From assembly GCA_002725475.1 (NCBI GenBank), contig PBPH01000071.1:1-24491 (forward strand): 24,491 nucleotides of DNA, given 5' to 3'. Within the stretch, counting starts at the first letter, position 1, and the number at the start of each line of letters is the position of its first letter. The notes under the pieces were generated by a model. It did not search any database and had not been told where the DNA came from. It was given only the letters and a program-made list of their open reading frames with translations. Below, piece after piece: positions 14,901-23,261 of the stretch. The stretch is from Methanobacteriota archaeon. Its GTDB lineage: Archaea; Thermoplasmatota; Poseidoniia; Poseidoniales; Thalassarchaeaceae. The translations under genes and the position numbers were made by a program.

Positions 14901-17900
14901 TTGAGGTGAGGGGATATTGGGATAGATCAATCTGAATTATTGTGTAACAGTCACCAACCGTAGGGGGGTCGCAACTAACTCCAACCAATAACAGTTCATC
15001 ATTGCCATAGTTCGATGTTGGGTTAATTTGATTGATGTATGAGTCATCAACAGTCGGATGGTTAAATTCACTTACGTCACCACCCTCCTGATATGTGGTT
15101 TTCCATATGTTATTGCCCATTGCTTGGGTATTAGGATTGCCTATTGCGAATGACCATGTCGAAGAACGTGGCCCTAAGACGGAACCGTTGATACCCTGCA
15201 CATTCCAGTAGTAAACTCCTCCTACTTCCATATCCCAACCAGAAGTGAAACTACTCTGTCCGAAGGTGCCCTGACTTCCAGAAGCATTCCAGGAATAGTA
15301 GATATGGGGGTTTCCTTGGTTACTACTATTCCATAGTCTCAGAACATATCCTGTAGTGTCACTAGCATAGTTCCAAGCTAGAACCGGCCTTTCTGGTGAG
15401 TCCAGCAAGAAATCATCAGTTTGTGAAACTGTATAGAGAATCTGTTGATCGTGTGGCCATGATAGAACTGGAGTTGATGGTGGTTGCGTTCCATTGAGAT
15501 TATCCACGTAGCCAATTACCAATTTTGGTCGATATGGAATTCCCGGACCTATTACGTCTGAAGAAGCGAATTGGAGATATCCATTACTCGATGTTTTCAC
15601 CGCAACTGAAACGGTTCCGTTATGGCCTGCTGATTGTACAATACTAGTGATATCCCAATCATACCACATCCCGCCACCACTCAAGGATTGGCTTACTGTT
15701 GAGGAGGCTGTTGAATTACAATTGTTACTAAACGAGTAACTACTCCATGTGTCAGTTTCATTGAAAGAAGAACATTCGTGGATTCCCACCACAGCATTTC
15801 CAGATGCAGTATATCCAGAACGGAACAATTGTAGTGAGACTGTTGTTGCCAGCATGCTGGTGGGGAATGGTAATTCTCCCAAATCAAACTGAAGTAATGC
15901 TATCGATTCTTGTCCTGACTGGAATGGTGAATTTCCAACTACCAATGTGGTATTACCTCCCTGTTGTGTATTGGTTCCGGCAATAGGTGTTGAATCAATC
16001 CAAGTATCAGGAACAGTTGGCAATAATCCACTTGTTTCAAACACAGAACCTCTTGACATTATTACGGTGTGATTTCCTAGTCCATCATCTGAACCTTGAT
16101 CATCAGGCACTCTAAATTCGCCTCCATTAGTCCAATTTCCAACTGAATTGTCTATTACTGGCCTAACTCTCCAATAAATCCAGGCATCAGGCCAATTAGA
16201 CCATCCAGTTGGTAAATCTCCCTGTGGGTCGATTTCATACGTGAGCATTGTAGTATCAAACATTCCATCGTACGTAGTTGAATCACTAGAGTCGAGATGG
16301 GTTACCGGGTAGTAGTTAGGGGTTGGAGAGAGCTGAATCTGCCATGATGTGATATTAGATGGGTTACAAGTTGGACACACGCTCCATCCTAAAACCACAG
16401 GGTCTCGTGAAGATGGTCTTGGTTCTCCTGCTTGCCAAAGTGTTGATTGAACACTCGGAACAGTGTTTATTGCCTCAGGTGGTAGCCATTGAGTTCCAAT
16501 ACGATGAGTAATGTTCAGTACAGGTCGTAAATCCGAATTCACTACTGAACTCTCCGAACTGTGGAATTGTTTGAACACCGTTGTCGTGCCAGGTTCTGCA
16601 GCGAAGCCCAATAGGACGGTATCATCGCCACGGAGGCGTGCAGTTTGTACTAGTTGTGTAACATTCCATGAATACCAACCAACACCATCAACAGTTTGGC
16701 CATCAATGAAGCCTCCAAGATAGAGGCTTGGCCATGGTAGAGTAGAATTGCGATTGTTGTATGTGACTTGCATTTCAGTAAAATTGGAAAGAAGCGGGAA
16801 TACGCCTACATTGAGTGTGGCGGAACTTGAAGAACTGTAGCAGTACAATTCAATATTTGCACTAGTGACTTCCCATGGGTTAGGAACTGGTAAGGAGGAG
16901 ATATTAATTTCCATAACAGTCAAAGATCTGGAATTAGTATTGGTAGTCGTGGGGCTCCTTCCAACCAATAAGGCCACGTTATTTCCTCGATTTGTTGTTG
17001 GTTGATTGGAATCGAGATAAGCGTCAGCGAATGACATTGGTAATGACTGACTAGTTAATGCCCCTCCTTCGATAACTCGTAAACGAGCATGGGTAGAATT
17101 CAATTCATGGCCTAGGGAATTGGGTACATTAAAAGTGAAAGAATTACTTCTTTCACCGTATATGTCATCCTTGATTGTTTGAACAAACCAACGGTATTCA
17201 GAGTCAAAACTGAAATTGGAAGGGGATATCCAAGTGTACGTATTCGATGTCTCTGTAAATCCACTATCGTATCTGCTATCGAAAATTTGGTATCCTTCTC
17301 GAACATCTGAACTATCATTGTAGATAAATAATCTATATCCATCAACTGTTCCTGATTGAGTCCATGTGAGTGTTGGTGTTTGATCACTTCCGAGTGCATG
17401 GCCTGAGATATTCCAAGTGATATTTCCATTGGAGGGCGCTGATAAGGATGGGGTGGCGCTTGATGCAGTGCCAGTGCCATTTCGATACCAGATGACGAGT
17501 GAAGGCCGTTCAGATGACCATGTGTAGTTTGCACTTTGGAAAACTACTTCAGAGAACGCATTTGTATCAGAGCGTAAAGTCATATTCACTCTATTTTCTC
17601 CATTGTTAATGGCATCATGAACTAACTCTGTAACATTGAGATCAAATCTAGTGGATGTAACTGGGCTTCCAACATCAATTAGTGTTCCAAGGTCTCCATT
17701 ACCAATACCGCCCTCCAAACTCCAATTTGTGGCAGAATTGTTGTAGTCTCCATCCCATGAAATTCCATTCGCATTAGAGTTCCAATTTCTTAATGTTCTG
17801 TGTACCGATACACGAGGTGGTTCTCCAGTTGTGGTTGAATTGATTGTGTAAGGCCAAAGGTGCAATTCAGCACTAACAATCCTAGAATTACTCGGTTGTG

Positions 17901-20900
17901 GCAGTTCATTGAGGGGGAATGAAAGTAACGATGTCTTGGGGCAATCAGCAGATGTACAACCAACGACTAACTTACTTGCAGTATGGTGAGTGACATTCCT
18001 ATTCGTACCACTACTTATCCATGTGTCTGGGACACTTGGTATTCCTGCAGTGGTCACTGCGGCCCCTGGTCTGATGACGATGTAGGAATTGTTTTCGTCT
18101 AGAGAACCGCTATCTATGTTAGGTACCACAAAGTTAGAATCATTGCTCCAGTTTCCGAGTTGGTTTGTTAGTGAAGAACCTCTAACGTGCCAATACCAAA
18201 CTTTTCCATTTGTTAAGTTAGTTGAAGGGGTGTAGGTTCGATTTACTACATCAAAATCGTTGATTTGAACCCATGAACGTGCAACCCTCAAGTCGTTTCC
18301 ATTGAATGTAGGAGTGGTGTCCATTTCCACAACCCATCCGTTAGCCGCAATAGTTCCAGTATGATTCCAGGAGAGTGTCGGTCTTAGTTCTGGGACTACC
18401 TGCATCCCATCAGATACCGACCATTCACCATTTTGTGGCGAAGTTAATTCAGGAGGTTCCGGAACTTCCATTGAGCCAGGTCGATAATTAATTACAAGTT
18501 CGGGATAATCTGCACTTGAACCAGCATTTTCCTTATCGTACATAGCTGCAGCACCGCCTGCGCCCCCAGAGATTAGGAAATCAACAGGGACATCCCAACG
18601 CATTGCATTCTGAACGCCGATCGTCACATTCCAAGTGACCCAATTGGATGATGAGCCGATTGAAGTAAAATCGAGAAGTTGCCCTCGATCACTACCAGTG
18701 GCGCCATTTCCTGACCAGTTGGTTGCAGGATTTGCTTTTTCCCATGTGGCACCATCTTCAGTCCAAAGGTGGTTCAACAACTCATAGGCGCTGCCGACTA
18801 CGGTGCCTTGTGTGAAAGAGGTTTTCATTTTCAACTCAGCGTCGATAACAGCGTATCCTGGTGGAAGGGCATGGGTTTTCAAATTACAACCGAAGAGAGT
18901 GAATTGGTCACTGGAGATTGACAATTCAAATTGGTCGTTATTTGAACTAGGTGCAAGGTAATCAATGTAGGTATCTCTGCAATATGGGGCGACCATTGTG
19001 TCGGATGCATTGTTGTTACGCAAACGAATTTGCCATGTATTGTTGGACACCCAAGTTGAGTTGATTGTGGAAACAAACATACCTTGTTGTTCGTAATCTC
19101 CCCAGTCACCGTCTTCAATCCAACGAATCCTCCAGAAGTATTCTTCGCCGTAATCCAATCCCCAAGATTCTGGAATTGTAAAATTGCCCGCAACTTTGTC
19201 AATTCCACTACTTGTGTCACGGCTATCTATGCGGTAAAGAGGGCCTTCAGTGAAATCTTCGTTTGAAGCTAATTCTATTCTAACATCATCGTTAGTGTGT
19301 CCTACAGATGACCAATTTAGAGTGGGTGTCAAATCTGCTGTTAGGTTGTGTTCATTAACTACTTCCCAAACTCCATGTCCATCAAGTGGGGATTGTACTG
19401 TGACGAGGCTTCCAGGTCCCGTTCCATCACCCCATTGATACGAGATGACTAGTTTTGGCCGGTATGTTTGAGCCGAATCAGCACCGCCTCCGAACTTGAT
19501 CCATTCATTGGCTTGCCCATGACCCATTAACATGAATGACAAACCCTCGGTCCATTGAGTTCCTGAAATCTGGTACCCTCCTAATGAGTTGGCTTTTCGA
19601 AGGTATTCTTGAACAGCAAATGTGACATCAAAGTCAAAAGTAGGTCCAGATTTGTTTGCCCGTTGTACATCAATTGCTTCGGATAGAGTAACGTCATAGG
19701 CTCCACCAATTGCTCCCCATGAATTTACGCCATCATATGTGTCCCATGTGGCATCTTCTGAACTCCAATTATCTTGAGTCATTTCGTGAACACTAATCCA
19801 CGGAGTCCCTAGCCTTCCGGTCCTTCTCATTCTCAGATAAGCGCTAAGAATGGTTGCATTATCATGTAATCCAGAATCTGGCAAATCCACTCTGATGATG
19901 GAATTCATTTTGCCCCAAGAGGAGGTGTTGGAATGTCCAACCCATATGTTTTCGTTATGTCCAGAACTTACGTTAGGGCTACCTGAACGTAGCCATGCAT
20001 CTTCGACAGTTCCTTGGCTCATGTTAAGAGAATCATGATACAGTTCAAAGGATGCAGTTCCATTAGAATGGCTTGTGACATCGTGTTCAGGGAGTAAGAA
20101 ATAGCCGTATTCCCAACTGGAAAGTTGGTCTGAATTTGTTGAGCGAGTTCTCCAGTATCCAATCATGCCTTCATCTAGGCTTGAGCCTGAAGGGACTGTG
20201 AATGTACCATTGGCGCCATTAGAAGAAAATCCATTCCCTGTCCAAGAATCATATAACCAGTCGTCACTGTCATTTTCTGAACGGAAGTCGCTTGAACGAG
20301 ACACCTGCATTTCTACACCAGTCCCTACGTGATTACTCCAAGTCAAGGTTGGCGTGGTATCAGCGTTTAGTGCAAGTGAATTATCAACCATCACAGTTCC
20401 ATTTTCAGGTCCAGAAATTGTAATACTTCCATTTGTGGGTGGGAAGGATGTGTAGGTGACTGAAAGTGTGGGTCTTCTAGTAGATGTGGGGTGCTCACTA
20501 CTTGCAATTGTGAACATTCCATTACCCGACATTGTGATGATGATGTCTAGATAAGGGGACAGTGTTGATTGGGCTTTTTGGGCCAAAGCAGTAACGTTGA
20601 TGACTACGGAAGTTGATGATGAACTAATCGTAGAACGAGGTTCCCAATTTCCGTGATCTTGCTTTCCATTTGCGCCAGGTTCCTGCCACGTTGTGTTATG
20701 GGTTTGATTAAGCCAAGTAGTGTTTCCTTCATCAAAACCACCGTGCAACATTGCTGCATATACGTGATTACCTCCCATCGTTTGATAGGAGGTTGGGTAG
20801 ATTGTAATAGAGGCGCTCTGAATAGATCCACCTCCAGGAACAAACCCTCCAGTGGTACTATTCTGAATTAGGGGGAAAGAGAATAGTAAAGGGGAATCTA

Positions 20901-21117
20901 CTCCATAAATATTTGATAAATTGAGATTTTGATGATTTCCATGAGTTGTATTTTCAGCGCTTGAATTCAGCATCGTGTCCTGTGACGCTGTAGCGCTTCC
21001 AGTAGTCCATGAAGGATTCTTCAATGGCTTCAATTCGGGGCCATCAAGCATTCCGGCCCAAGGCACCGTAATCATCGTCAAAACCAAAATAATTGCAGTC
21101 ATCGTCTTTCTATTCAT
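11992..21117 (-). CDS. Giant modular surface protein: seven DNRLRE/CBM96-like, Fn3-like and Ig-like domains, C-terminal anchor (3041 aa)
   Basis: A signal peptide (about 1-24) precedes an alternation of DNRLRE/CBM96-like modules, ending near residues 225, 563, 879, 1214, 1540, 1872 and 2209, and six Fn3-like modules marked by TPTLTW/RPVLAW and YYWNV/YWRVR strands. DNRLRE modules show VPDTWIDS-type starts, WYDWDITSIV-type strands and closing RPKLVIGY-type strands. Eight Ig-like Big-type domains follow (about 2210-2925), then one membrane helix (about 2935-2958) ending in LRRSG, and an acidic tail of about 83 residues ending in GVWWYRSPEMDDWEIW. Sequons are very frequent. Cysteines are rare and mostly paired within modules (CTSADC, CPTC, SCDPPTVGDC), which suggests disulfides outside the cell. 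No catalytic domain is recognisable. The likely role is an adhesin or glycan-binding scaffold of the cell surface; this is inference from domain content. The gene has its own promoter region opposite rfcS. Confidence 0.85.
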   Translation of the reverse strand: MNRKTMTAIILVLTMITVPWAGMLDGPELKPLKNPSWTTGSATASQDTMLNSSAENTTHGNHQNLNLSNIYGVDSPLLFSFPLIQNSTTGGFVPGGGSIQSASITIYPTSYQTMGGNHVYAAMLHGGFDEGNTTWLNQTHNTTWQEPGANGKQDHGNWEPRSTISSSSTSVVINVTALAQKAQSTLSPYLDIIITMSGNGMFTIASSEHPTSTRRPTLSVTYTSFPPTNGSITISGPENGTVMVDNSLALNADTTPTLTWSNHVGTGVEMQVSRSSDFRSENDSDDWLYDSWTGNGFSSNGANGTFTVPSGSSLDEGMIGYWRTRSTNSDQLSSWEYGYFLLPEHDVTSHSNGTASFELYHDSLNMSQGTVEDAWLRSGSPNVSSGHNENIWVGHSNTSSWGKMNSIIRVDLPDSGLHDNATILSAYLRMRRTGRLGTPWISVHEMTQDNWSSEDATWDTYDGVNSWGAIGGAYDVTLSEAIDVQRANKSGPTFDFDVTFAVQEYLRKANSLGGYQISGTQWTEGLSFMLMGHGQANEWIKFGGGADSAQTYRPKLVISYQWGDGTGPGSLVTVQSPLDGHGVWEVVNEHNLTADLTPTLNWSSVGHTNDDVRIELASNEDFTEGPLYRIDSRDTSSGIDKVAGNFTIPESWGLDYGEEYFWRIRWIEDGDWGDYEQQGMFVSTINSTWVSNNTWQIRLRNNNASDTMVAPYCRDTYIDYLAPSSNNDQFELSISSDQFTLFGCNLKTHALPPGYAVIDAELKMKTSFTQGTVVGSAYELLNHLWTEDGATWEKANPATNWSGNGATGSDRGQLLDFTSIGSSSNWVTWNVTIGVQNAMRWDVPVDFLISGGAGGAAAMYDKENAGSSADYPELVINYRPGSMEVPEPPELTSPQNGEWSVSDGMQVVPELRPTLSWNHTGTIAANGWVVEMDTTPTFNGNDLRVARSWVQINDFDVVNRTYTPSTNLTNGKVWYWHVRGSSLTNQLGNWSNDSNFVVPNIDSGSLDENNSYIVIRPGAAVTTAGIPSVPDTWISSGTNRNVTHHTASKLVVGCTSADCPKTSLLSFPLNELPQPSNSRIVSAELHLWPYTINSTTTGEPPRVSVHRTLRNWNSNANGISWDGDYNNSATNWSLEGGIGNGDLGTLIDVGSPVTSTRFDLNVTELVHDAINNGENRVNMTLRSDTNAFSEVVFQSANYTWSSERPSLVIWYRNGTGTASSATPSLSAPSNGNITWNISGHALGSDQTPTLTWTQSGTVDGYRLFIYNDSSDVREGYQIFDSRYDSGFTETSNTYTWISPSNFSFDSEYRWFVQTIKDDIYGERSNSFTFNVPNSLGHELNSTHARLRVIEGGALTSQSLPMSFADAYLDSNQPTTNRGNNVALLVGRSPTTTNTNSRSLTVMEINISSLPVPNPWEVTSANIELYCYSSSSSATLNVGVFPLLSNFTEMQVTYNNRNSTLPWPSLYLGGFIDGQTVDGVGWYSWNVTQLVQTARLRGDDTVLLGFAAEPGTTTVFKQFHSSESSVVNSDLRPVLNITHRIGTQWLPPEAINTVPSVQSTLWQAGEPRPSSRDPVVLGWSVCPTCNPSNITSWQIQLSPTPNYYPVTHLDSSDSTTYDGMFDTTMLTYEIDPQGDLPTGWSNWPDAWIYWRVRPVIDNSVGNWTNGGEFRVPDDQGSDDGLGNHTVIMSRGSVFETSGLLPTVPDTWIDSTPIAGTNTQQGGNTTLVVGNSPFQSGQESIALLQFDLGELPFPTSMLATTVSLQLFRSGYTASGNAVVGIHECSSFNETDTWSSYSFSNNCNSTASSTVSQSLSGGGMWYDWDITSIVQSAGHNGTVSVAVKTSSNGYLQFASSDVIGPGIPYRPKLVIGYVDNLNGTQPPSTPVLSWPHDQQILYTVSQTDDFLLDSPERPVLAWNYASDTTGYVLRLWNSSNQGNPHIYYSWNASGSQGTFGQSSFTSGWDMEVGGVYYWNVQGINGSVLGPRSSTWSFAIGNPNTQAMGNNIWKTTYQEGGDVSEFNHPTVDDSYINQINPTSNYGNDELLLVGVSCDPPTVGDCYTIIQIDLSQYPLTSNGRAHSGKLMLYLDTISAPSSNWIDISAYALLNSNFSENQVTWMQAALGHNWTTSGLGAGTDRGLIALDTVRVSSSSAGWFSFDISGAMSANLNGTVSIVLIGTGQQPPTGPAQITAKFHSSESSSTSLRPKLELNYTSVFDITLTGSNTTTADNTVQMNAILKDVNNNSIQGSVEWDTDDGTIDSSGLFTPEHTGIVTITARFGRIIVSHSIVVQAGVPVLLVGTPLQSAITSDESVPMWFDVLDANSNPVPGVVLSISVTNGSIAQGYSHTTPVGNITYMPWAVGQQVINVTWSGGYLTLDVTVNQGLPSYLVMDGDSSIPAAESRDYNWTAYDAHDNLVTPTRLLSVNWTVENGNVSQTGNYTADKVGFWNITMTTGYGLSVSQLVETTHGAIQDLEVTPSTNAITADDEILIYTVRIDVRGNRLNVTLPAQSWVASNGTIFGETPVRWAPWNAATQTIDATLENVTTRIIISVVHGEVVGIDIRTGDSEILISGNAATIGAYNYDQFGNEWNAAIDSWVINEPMADQNWLIPSPSYADFEAIVVGQWTITATYLYGDSVMSDSISFTVEPGPLASITLTGHGSDITADQSVALNPITRDQNSNMLGTDMLRWFIWNADITPQPSACIDWGNELTSTLQASNFIWDASEEGRWRICSISGAYQAVVEIEVSHGVPAVLYQNSSANGLTAGATISIQITATDSDGNLFPVEVNWTGSPPTDFTDEDEIGKYSWHGTTAGNYSLEYTHAGGLTGTWPVTVSASSLETLEMTISPALTVNQQDTITVSVRAFDAFGNEIPVPSTAVVYHGGELHQTTKRSFSEWQIYMVDAGTSEITVVAEEKYDSELVMVEQTLFGFFEEGGTIYYIAAGLGLFIVVALVTMLVVLLRRSGSDDDWDEEYEDEEFYEDEPELETEQTVEDSEPYEEGLGEDSGQDISVDDDGVEWWEDEEGVWWYRSPEMDDWEIWEE
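14490..20990 (-). repeat. Coding super-repeat of about 1 kb (DNRLRE plus Fn3-like units)
   Basis: Within the 3041-residue gene, successive DNRLRE module ends are spaced about 338, 316, 335, 326, 332 and 337 residues apart, giving nearly seven units of about 330 residues. The repeats are clear only at the protein level: sequence identity between units is low except at motif positions, and no long exact DNA repeats were noticed. This suggests old duplications kept by function rather than recent expansion. Spacings are my own estimates from positions of the closing R-P-x-L strands. Confidence 0.7.
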
Positions 21118-21181
21118 TTGCCCAACCCCTACGGCAATCCGTTTCGGGGAGGTAGTGTCTAGTCTTAACCGCTTTCGCCCT

Positions 21182-21207
21182 CGGGACTATGCTACGCATA
21201 GGTCCCG
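21182..21207. repeat. Imperfect inverted repeat between rfcS and the giant surface-protein gene
   Basis: The left arm CGGGACTATGC is separated by TAC from the right arm GCATAGGTCCCG, which is its reverse complement with one extra G. The element lies in the 168-base divergent region, just upstream of the TATA-like element of rfcS (21212-21220) and 65 bases upstream of the surface-protein ATG. It could be an operator serving either gene, or a leader hairpin of the giant gene. The remaining bases of the region (21118-21181) show only a weak TATA-like TTAAGACT on the minus strand. Confidence 0.6.
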
Positions 21208-21211
21208 TTCC

Positions 21212-21220
21212 TATTATTTT
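21212..21220 (+). promoter_or_regulatory. rfcS: TATA-like element of rfcS
   Basis: TATTATTTT is the most AT-rich run in the divergent region. Transcription about 25 bases downstream would start near 21241. That gives either a leaderless message beginning at the ATG at 21241 or a leader of about 45 bases before the preferred ATG at 21286. Confidence 0.45.
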
Positions 21221-21285
21221 GATGAGTTTGATTAGGCAAAATGGTTATCGGCGGTCGTTTTAAGGACCATACCGGAGCGGACCTT

Positions 21286-22245
21286 ATGGCGAAGATGTGG
21301 GTGGAAAAACATCGACCACAATCGGTGAATGAGATCCGAGGGCAAACGGCCGTAATCGGTAGGCTGCAAGCCTATGCCGAGCAGGGCACATTTCCACATT
21401 TGTTGTTTGCAGGTCCCCCAGGTACAGGAAAAACCACGGCGGCAATCGCACTGACCCGAGATGTATTCGCAGAATCGTTTAGAGACAATATTCTTGAAAT
21501 GAATGCCAGTGATGAGAGGGGATTGGATAGTATTCGCAACAAAGTCAAGCAATTTGCAAAGACTAGCCCTCTTGGAGGGGCTACATTCAAGGTCATTTTT
21601 CTTGACGAAGCAGATGCTCTAACAGCTGACGCACAAGGTGCATTAAGAAGAATTATGGAGCAATATTCCGAGACCTGTCGTTTCATTCTTTCATGCAATT
21701 ATTCTAGCAAGGTAATCGAACCAATTCAATCTCGTTGTGCAGTCTTTAGGTTTAGGCCATTGGCTAATGATCAAATCTCACAACAAATTGATGAAATTTC
21801 CAAGGCAGAAGAAGTTGAACTAGATGAGGATGCTAAAGAGGCAATAATTCATGTTAGTCTTGGTGACTTACGTAAAGCAATTACAGCCTTACAGGTCGCT
21901 GCATCCCTTGACAAACATGTTACTAGGGCATTGATTTACGAGACAACTGCAACAGCTCCTCCGGAGGAACTACATTCTTTTCTTCTTTCATGCAAAAGAG
22001 ATGGTTTCCATCCTTCAAGACGTAAATTGCAAAATGTACTTGATAAGTACGGTCTTGCAGGAACTGATTTCATTAATCAGCTACATCGTGCAATGTTTGA
22101 CGCAGGTTTCCTTGAGGAAATTCAGAAATTAGAATTGACTGAAATGTTAGCACAGGTTGATTTTAGATTGGTGGAAGGGGGGGGCGAAAATTTGCAACTA
22201 GATGCAATGTGTTCCAATATTTGCCGCCAGTTAAGTGAAAAATAG
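21286..22245 (+). CDS. rfcS: Replication factor C small subunit (clamp loader ATPase)
   Basis: This archaeal/eukaryotic-type AAA+ clamp-loader subunit uses ATP to load the PCNA sliding clamp at primer ends during replication. In the 319-residue form used here it starts MAKMWVEKHRP, matching the family start WVEKYRP. Motifs are the Walker A GPPGTGKTT (43-51), Walker B VIFLDEAD (103-110), sensor-type FILSCNYSSKVIEPIQ, and SRC (149-151) with the trans-acting arginine finger; the C-terminal collar domain follows. GGAG lies eight bases before the ATG at 21286. An ATG at 21241 would add 15 residues not typical of the family but would suit a leaderless transcript. The stop is nine bases from the stop of the convergent membrane-protein gene. 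The large-subunit gene is not in the window. Confidence 0.95.
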   Translation: MAKMWVEKHRPQSVNEIRGQTAVIGRLQAYAEQGTFPHLLFAGPPGTGKTTAAIALTRDVFAESFRDNILEMNASDERGLDSIRNKVKQFAKTSPLGGATFKVIFLDEADALTADAQGALRRIMEQYSETCRFILSCNYSSKVIEPIQSRCAVFRFRPLANDQISQQIDEISKAEEVELDEDAKEAIIHVSLGDLRKAITALQVAASLDKHVTRALIYETTATAPPEELHSFLLSCKRDGFHPSRRKLQNVLDKYGLAGTDFINQLHRAMFDAGFLEEIQKLELTEMLAQVDFRLVEGGGENLQLDAMCSNICRQLSEK

Positions 22246-22254
22246 TTCGACCAG

Positions 22255-23130
22255 TTATACAACCACCAAATCATACTCAATAACTCGAGTATTTATCCAT
22301 GGGTCACCTTGCTCTGTGAGTGTGATAGTGAGGTGGTAATCACCTTCGTTTAACGCACCCAAATTTATTGAAACACACTCATCGTATTCATGAGTTTGAA
22401 TCGAACTTTGCTGTGATTTTCGAAGTCCATCCCAAATCGTTGAACAGCCCTCGTTTTCTCCTACCGTTTGATTGTAATGGACTATGTCTGATTCACCCGG
22501 TGCATTATAGTGGCTGGTAACCAATAATGTGGCAAAAGCAGGGTCTGTATTATCATTGACTGAAAAGACCATCCAAGCGTCTCCATTGCTTCCGTTTCTA
22601 TCCAAAATGAAATCCTCACCATTATTAGTTAGATTTTCACTATCAATCAGTATGTCTTCACCGTCAATAATGACAACTGTCATTTTTCCTGCAATATCAG
22701 GGGCGCCGATGTCCCCTATTGGTGGATTTACAACAATGAATGAAATTGCAAGCCAAGTGAAAACATAGAGCATAGATCCCCTGAACCAATTGCCAAATGT
22801 ATATCGTGATTTGAATGGTTCAGGAATGAGGACTTTGTGTAGGGAAGGGATTACAACTATCAATGTCAAAGGGAGAGACCAAAGAACAGCTTTAGGCCCC
22901 TCCATCCCAGGCATCAGAAGGTATCTCATGACGAGTGCTATTATTACTCCGAAAAACAATACAAGCCACATGGAAATGGCATCAGCTCTCTCTTTTTCCA
23001 CGTGATCCTTAGGATCAAAATTCTCAACCCCTAAATCACGCCCAGGTCTCTTTTTCCCGTCATCATTTCCACGTTGCTTTCGCCGCGTTTCTGCCCGCGC
23101 CGCTTGCATTGCAGTACTGATGTCGACCAT
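22255..23130 (-). CDS. Hypothetical three-helix membrane protein with external beta domain
   Basis: I do not recognise a named family. The 291-residue protein starts with about 50 basic and hydrophilic residues (QAARAETRRKQRG), has three hydrophobic segments (about 52-72, 82-100, 119-136), and ends in a domain of about 150 residues with alternating strands. By the positive-inside rule the N-terminus is cytoplasmic, so the C-terminal domain lies outside. That domain holds N-x-S/T sequons and two cysteines (GCSTIW and DECVS) that could form a disulfide. The ATG at 23130 is chosen over 23166 because the 12 extra residues (ICGLRPGG) come from a GC-rich, non-family-like stretch and GGTGG lies shortly upstream of 23130. 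It is convergent with rfcS. A function in the envelope is all that can be inferred. Confidence 0.7.
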   Translation of the reverse strand: MVDISTAMQAARAETRRKQRGNDDGKKRPGRDLGVENFDPKDHVEKERADAISMWLVLFFGVIIALVMRYLLMPGMEGPKAVLWSLPLTLIVVIPSLHKVLIPEPFKSRYTFGNWFRGSMLYVFTWLAISFIVVNPPIGDIGAPDIAGKMTVVIIDGEDILIDSENLTNNGEDFILDRNGSNGDAWMVFSVNDNTDPAFATLLVTSHYNAPGESDIVHYNQTVGENEGCSTIWDGLRKSQQSSIQTHEYDECVSINLGALNEGDYHLTITLTEQGDPWINTRVIEYDLVVV

Positions 23131-23242
23131 CTGCTTCAATCCACCCGGGCGGAGCCCGCATATCATTGGTTCGCTTGAAGTGACCTACTTCTGCTTAGTG
23201 AATAGAAATCAATAGTTAGCCCGAATCGTTCAAAGAGGCGTT

Positions 23243-23260
23243 GTGGCTCGGTGAGGCCAC
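23243..23260 (+). other. Hairpin immediately 5' of tRNA-Met
   Basis: GTGGCTC and GAGGCCAC pair across GGT with one bulged G, and the stem ends one base before the mature tRNA 5' end. If transcribed it would form a compact leader hairpin next to the RNase P cleavage site. The rest of the 131-base gap between the start codon at 23130 and the tRNA is AT-rich around 23200-23220 (possible TATA region) and otherwise empty. Confidence 0.4.
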
Positions 23261-23261
23261 T

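Noticed and set aside
17112..17534. Minus-strand open frame of 140 codons in a second frame
   Set aside because: It lies wholly within the 3041-residue coding region in another frame, and its composition (His, Ser, Gln-rich without hydrophobic core) is that of a shadow frame.
14490..20990. Possible CRISPR or tandem DNA repeat array
   Set aside because: The periodicity is at the protein level, with about 1-kb units of low DNA identity. There are no short identical repeats with unique spacers.
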